From JACPSX01 sp035288405 [NCBI: bacterium] (lineage in GTDB: Bacteria; JACPSX01), in NCBI GenBank assembly GCA_035288405.1, contig DATEAK010000050.1, positions 1-7,227 on the forward strand: 7,227 nt of DNA, in the 5' to 3' direction. Below the pieces are notes generated by a model. The model saw nothing but the letters and a program-made list of their open reading frames with translations. It was not told the origin of the DNA and did no database searches. This document shows, piece after piece, positions 5,658-7,227 of the stretch (its first letter is position 1; each line of letters starts with the position of its first letter). The position numbers and the translations under genes are program-made.

Positions 5658-6124
5658 AAGAGGTCTTGCGGCCCTTAGTCCACAGCCTTCAGACCGGGTC
5701 GGGTCGGAACCTGATGGCCCTAGTGCTCTTTGGCTCCCGCTCCCGGGGAGAGGCACGCAAGGGGAGCGACTGGGACATTTTCCTTCTGTGCCGCTCTCTA
5801 CCTTCCTCACCGATGAAGCGCTATGCCCATTTGCGGGAATTGTGCAAAGAGGACCTGAAAATCGGCGTCTCATTTCTTGCTAAAACTAAGAGAGAGTTTG
5901 AGGAAGGGTTCCCTTCCTTCTATCTCGATCTGGCCCTGGACGGGATGATCCTTTACGACGCCGATGGCTACATGGAGGCGAAGCTCAGGCGCATTCGGGA
6001 CATCATCAAGGAAAGCGGCTTGAAGAGAGAGAAGATCCCGGGAGGGTTTTTCTGGGACTGGAAAAAGCATCCGGGGCCGGTATGGGAGATTGATTGGAGA
6101 GGTTTCAAGGCCGGCAACCGCTAA
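5633..6124 (+). CDS. Nucleotidyltransferase-domain protein (probable MNT antitoxin)
   Basis: Minimal nucleotidyltransferases (DNA polymerase beta superfamily) neutralise partner HEPN toxins, in characterised pairs by adding AMP. The 163-residue product has the core motif GSRSRG-x7-DWD: Gly34, Ser35, Asp46 and Asp48. A third acidic residue on the later strand is not obvious (DLKIGVSFL at 74-82). The domain continues with TKREFEEGF and FYLDLALDGMILYD, followed by a tryptophan-rich tail (FFWDWKKHPGPVWEIDW) of the kind seen in longer family members. ATG 5633 lies inside the end of the HEPN gene in another frame. Only a weak AGAGGA lies about ten bases before it, so translation probably depends on the upstream gene. 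Antitoxin role is inferred from the pair. Confidence 0.88.
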   Translation: MAAKEKKVKEVLRPLVHSLQTGSGRNLMALVLFGSRSRGEARKGSDWDIFLLCRSLPSSPMKRYAHLRELCKEDLKIGVSFLAKTKREFEEGFPSFYLDLALDGMILYDADGYMEAKLRRIRDIIKESGLKREKIPGGFFWDWKKHPGPVWEIDWRGFKAGNR

Positions 6125-6448
6125 CTTTGTCCCGAAATCTTCGTTTGACTTTTTCTCCTCCCCTCGCAGATTCTCTGCCCTCCCCCCCACGCAAATTATC
6201 CCCCTCCTCGTTGCAAGACGTGACCCGACAGAAAGCTCACCAATCTCTGCTTGACAATTTCCTGCCTCTTGCCTATTCTGGGCACACTTCGATATCTACG
6301 AACCCAAAGTCAAAGATCGCATCCAGGCAAGCGAGTTTGCGTCCTATAGCGGTTGCCAGTTCCCAGGTTTCATAAGCCCTTTCTCGTCGCCGCGCCGGCA
6401 GGGAAAGCGGCAGATCCTCCCGGTAATCCTTGCAGGGGAGTCCGGCAG
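6125..6448. other. Non-coding region upstream of cas6
   Basis: There are 324 bases. The first half is pyrimidine-rich on the plus strand (about 6150-6210) with no clear terminator for the HEPN/MNT operon. A good promoter follows at 6251-6279, then a leader of about 160 bases up to the cas6 start. An open frame at 6255-6446 reads in protein-like fashion for a short part (from about 6285) but has no ATG, GTG or TTG at its beginning; I do not call it a gene. No CRISPR repeats are seen. Confidence 0.55.
6251..6279 (+). promoter_or_regulatory. Sigma70-type promoter, probably for cas6
   Basis: A perfect -35 TTGACA (6251-6256), a 17-base spacer and TATTCT as -10 (6274-6279; five of six consensus bases). 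Transcription would begin near 6286 and reach the cas6 start codon after a leader of about 160 bases. No other gene start intervenes. Confidence 0.65.
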
Positions 6449-7227
6449 ATGGTGTCCCACCTGAATGGGTTTCGCCTCGCCAGGTTCCGTCTGACCGCTC
6501 TCGCCCGAGAGCGCCTCGCCCTCCCCGAATACAAAGGCTCCGCCCTGAGAGGCGGCTTTGGCCACGTCTTCCGCAAGATCGGCTGCATGGCCTCCTCCCT
6601 CGGAGCCGGCGAGTGCACCCTCAGAGAGCGCTGCCCCTACCACTACATCTTTGAAACTCCGCCTCCCGCGGGAAGCCAAATCCTGAGCAACGTCCCCACA
6701 GCCCCCCAGCCCTTCGTCCTGGAGCCTCCCCTGGACACGAAACGCTTCTATGAACCCGGGGAGGAACTGACCTTCGGCCTTGTCCTCATCGGCCGGGCCA
6801 TTGACTATCTCCCCTACTTCATCTACGCCTTTGACGAGTTGGGACGTAACGGAATCGGCAAGGGGAAAGGGAAATACCAGCTTGGTGCGGTCACCTCCGT
6901 GGACGGAGACGGCAAACAGACCCAGATCTACTGGCCCGAAAAGCACCTCCTCAAAGACGGCTTCTCGATCCTCAAAGCCGTTGACCTATTCTCTCCTCTC
7001 CCCCTCGAAGGGGGAGAGGACCAAGGTGAGGAGGTGCGATCCCTGTGCAACGGAACCCTAACCTTGCATTTTCTTACTCCCACCCGGATCAAGTACGGCG
7101 AGCATTTGACCGACTCCCCCGAATTCCACGTCCTCTTCCGCAGCCTCCTGCGGCGTATCTCGCTTCTCAACTATTTCCACTGCGACGGGGAACTGCACCC
7201 GGCCCCCCGCCCGCTGATCGAGAAAGC
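6449..7227 (+). CDS. cas6: Cas6 CRISPR pre-crRNA endoribonuclease (3' end cut by the window edge)
   Basis: Cas6 is the RAMP-fold nuclease that cuts the CRISPR transcript inside each repeat to make crRNAs for type I or III systems. The first 259 codons are present. Family hallmarks in order are: EYKGSALRGGFGHVFRK (about 27-43), a CTLRERCPYHYIFETP segment with cysteines, PQPFVLEPPL (about 86-95), LIGRAIDYLPYFIYAFDELGRNGIGKGKGKY (about 112-142), LTLHFLTPTRIKYG (about 204-217) and FHVLFRSLLRRISLLNYFHC. The glycine-rich loop near the true C-terminus lies outside. ATG 6449 follows GGGGAG by eight bases; the frame opens upstream after a TAG at 6347, but the family usually starts just before GFRLARFRL. 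Residues about 180-195 are encoded by the dispersed palindrome, which keeps the frame open. It is probably the first gene of a cas operon. Confidence 0.92.
   Translation, partial: MVSHLNGFRLARFRLTALARERLALPEYKGSALRGGFGHVFRKIGCMASSLGAGECTLRERCPYHYIFETPPPAGSQILSNVPTAPQPFVLEPPLDTKRFYEPGEELTFGLVLIGRAIDYLPYFIYAFDELGRNGIGKGKGKYQLGAVTSVDGDGKQTQIYWPEKHLLKDGFSILKAVDLFSPLPLEGGEDQGEEVRSLCNGTLTLHFLTPTRIKYGEHLTDSPEFHVLFRSLLRRISLLNYFHCDGELHPAPRPLIEK
6985..7036 (+). repeat. GC-rich palindromic repeat inside cas6
   Basis: A perfect 12-bp stem (TCCTCTCCCCCT at 6994-7005, AGGGGGAGAGGA at 7009-7020) with loop CGA is followed by the tail CCAAGGTGAGGAGG. It is preceded by CCTATTCTC, close to the CCATATTCTC start of copy A. 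It encodes about SPLPLEGGEDQGEEV (residues 182-196) and does not break the frame. Confidence 0.88.

Noticed and set aside
5253-5873. A 206-codon minus-strand frame opposite the HEPN/MNT pair
   Set aside because: It spans two real genes that have domain motifs and overlap each other; it is an antisense shadow.
6255-6446. Possible small gene or gene remnant before cas6
   Set aside because: It has no start codon at its beginning, no ribosome site and no recognisable motif; at best an eroded remnant.
6344-6946. A 200-codon minus-strand frame opposite cas6
   Set aside because: It is antisense to clear Cas6 motifs and its translation matches no family.

Overview
The window is bacterial chromosomal DNA, fairly GC-rich, with tightly coding housekeeping genes alongside accessory genes and many GC-rich palindromic repeats. 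A hexameric-type citrate synthase, an AcnA-type aconitase, a cytoplasmic Fe/Mn superoxide dismutase of the H-x6-Y type familiar from anaerobic and microaerophilic groups, a HEPN/MNT pair and a Cas6 suggest a free-living Gram-negative lineage such as Desulfobacterota, Nitrospirota or a related candidate phylum. No marker gene fixes the taxon, so this is inference.

Layout, left to right. (1) Minus strand, 1-1741: citrate synthase (gltA, complete) followed by the start of aconitase (acnA, cut by the window edge). An intrinsic terminator and a short possible promoter lie between these first two TCA-cycle steps. (2) 1742-2210: intergenic, with a possible gltA promoter. (3) 2211-3044 (+): an MBL-fold metallohydrolase, convergent with a superoxide dismutase at 3115-3690 (-). 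A palindromic repeat fills the gap. (4) 3691-4011: the region between sodB and the divergent gene to its right, holding a 17-bp perfect palindrome. (5) 4012-4692 (+): a JAMM/MPN-domain protein whose N-terminal part is encoded by four units of the palindromic repeat with a ~36-bp period. (6) 4693-5216: non-coding, with a strong stem-loop and three more GC-rich palindromes. (7) 5217-6124 (+): a HEPN/nucleotidyltransferase pair overlapping by 25 bp, a likely toxin-antitoxin module. (8) 6125-6448: non-coding, with a good sigma70-type promoter. (9) 6449-7227 (+): the 5' part of cas6, the CRISPR pre-crRNA endoribonuclease, probably opening a cas locus to the right. No CRISPR array lies in the window.

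The most unusual feature is the repeat family, roughly CCTCTCCCC-loop-GGGGAGAGG followed by GGTGAGGGG. It occurs between genes and also inside two protein-coding genes (the JAMM gene and cas6). In both it has the same orientation and the same reading phase, and the frame stays open. This resembles protein-embedded palindromic elements such as those of Rickettsia and deserves a comparative check.
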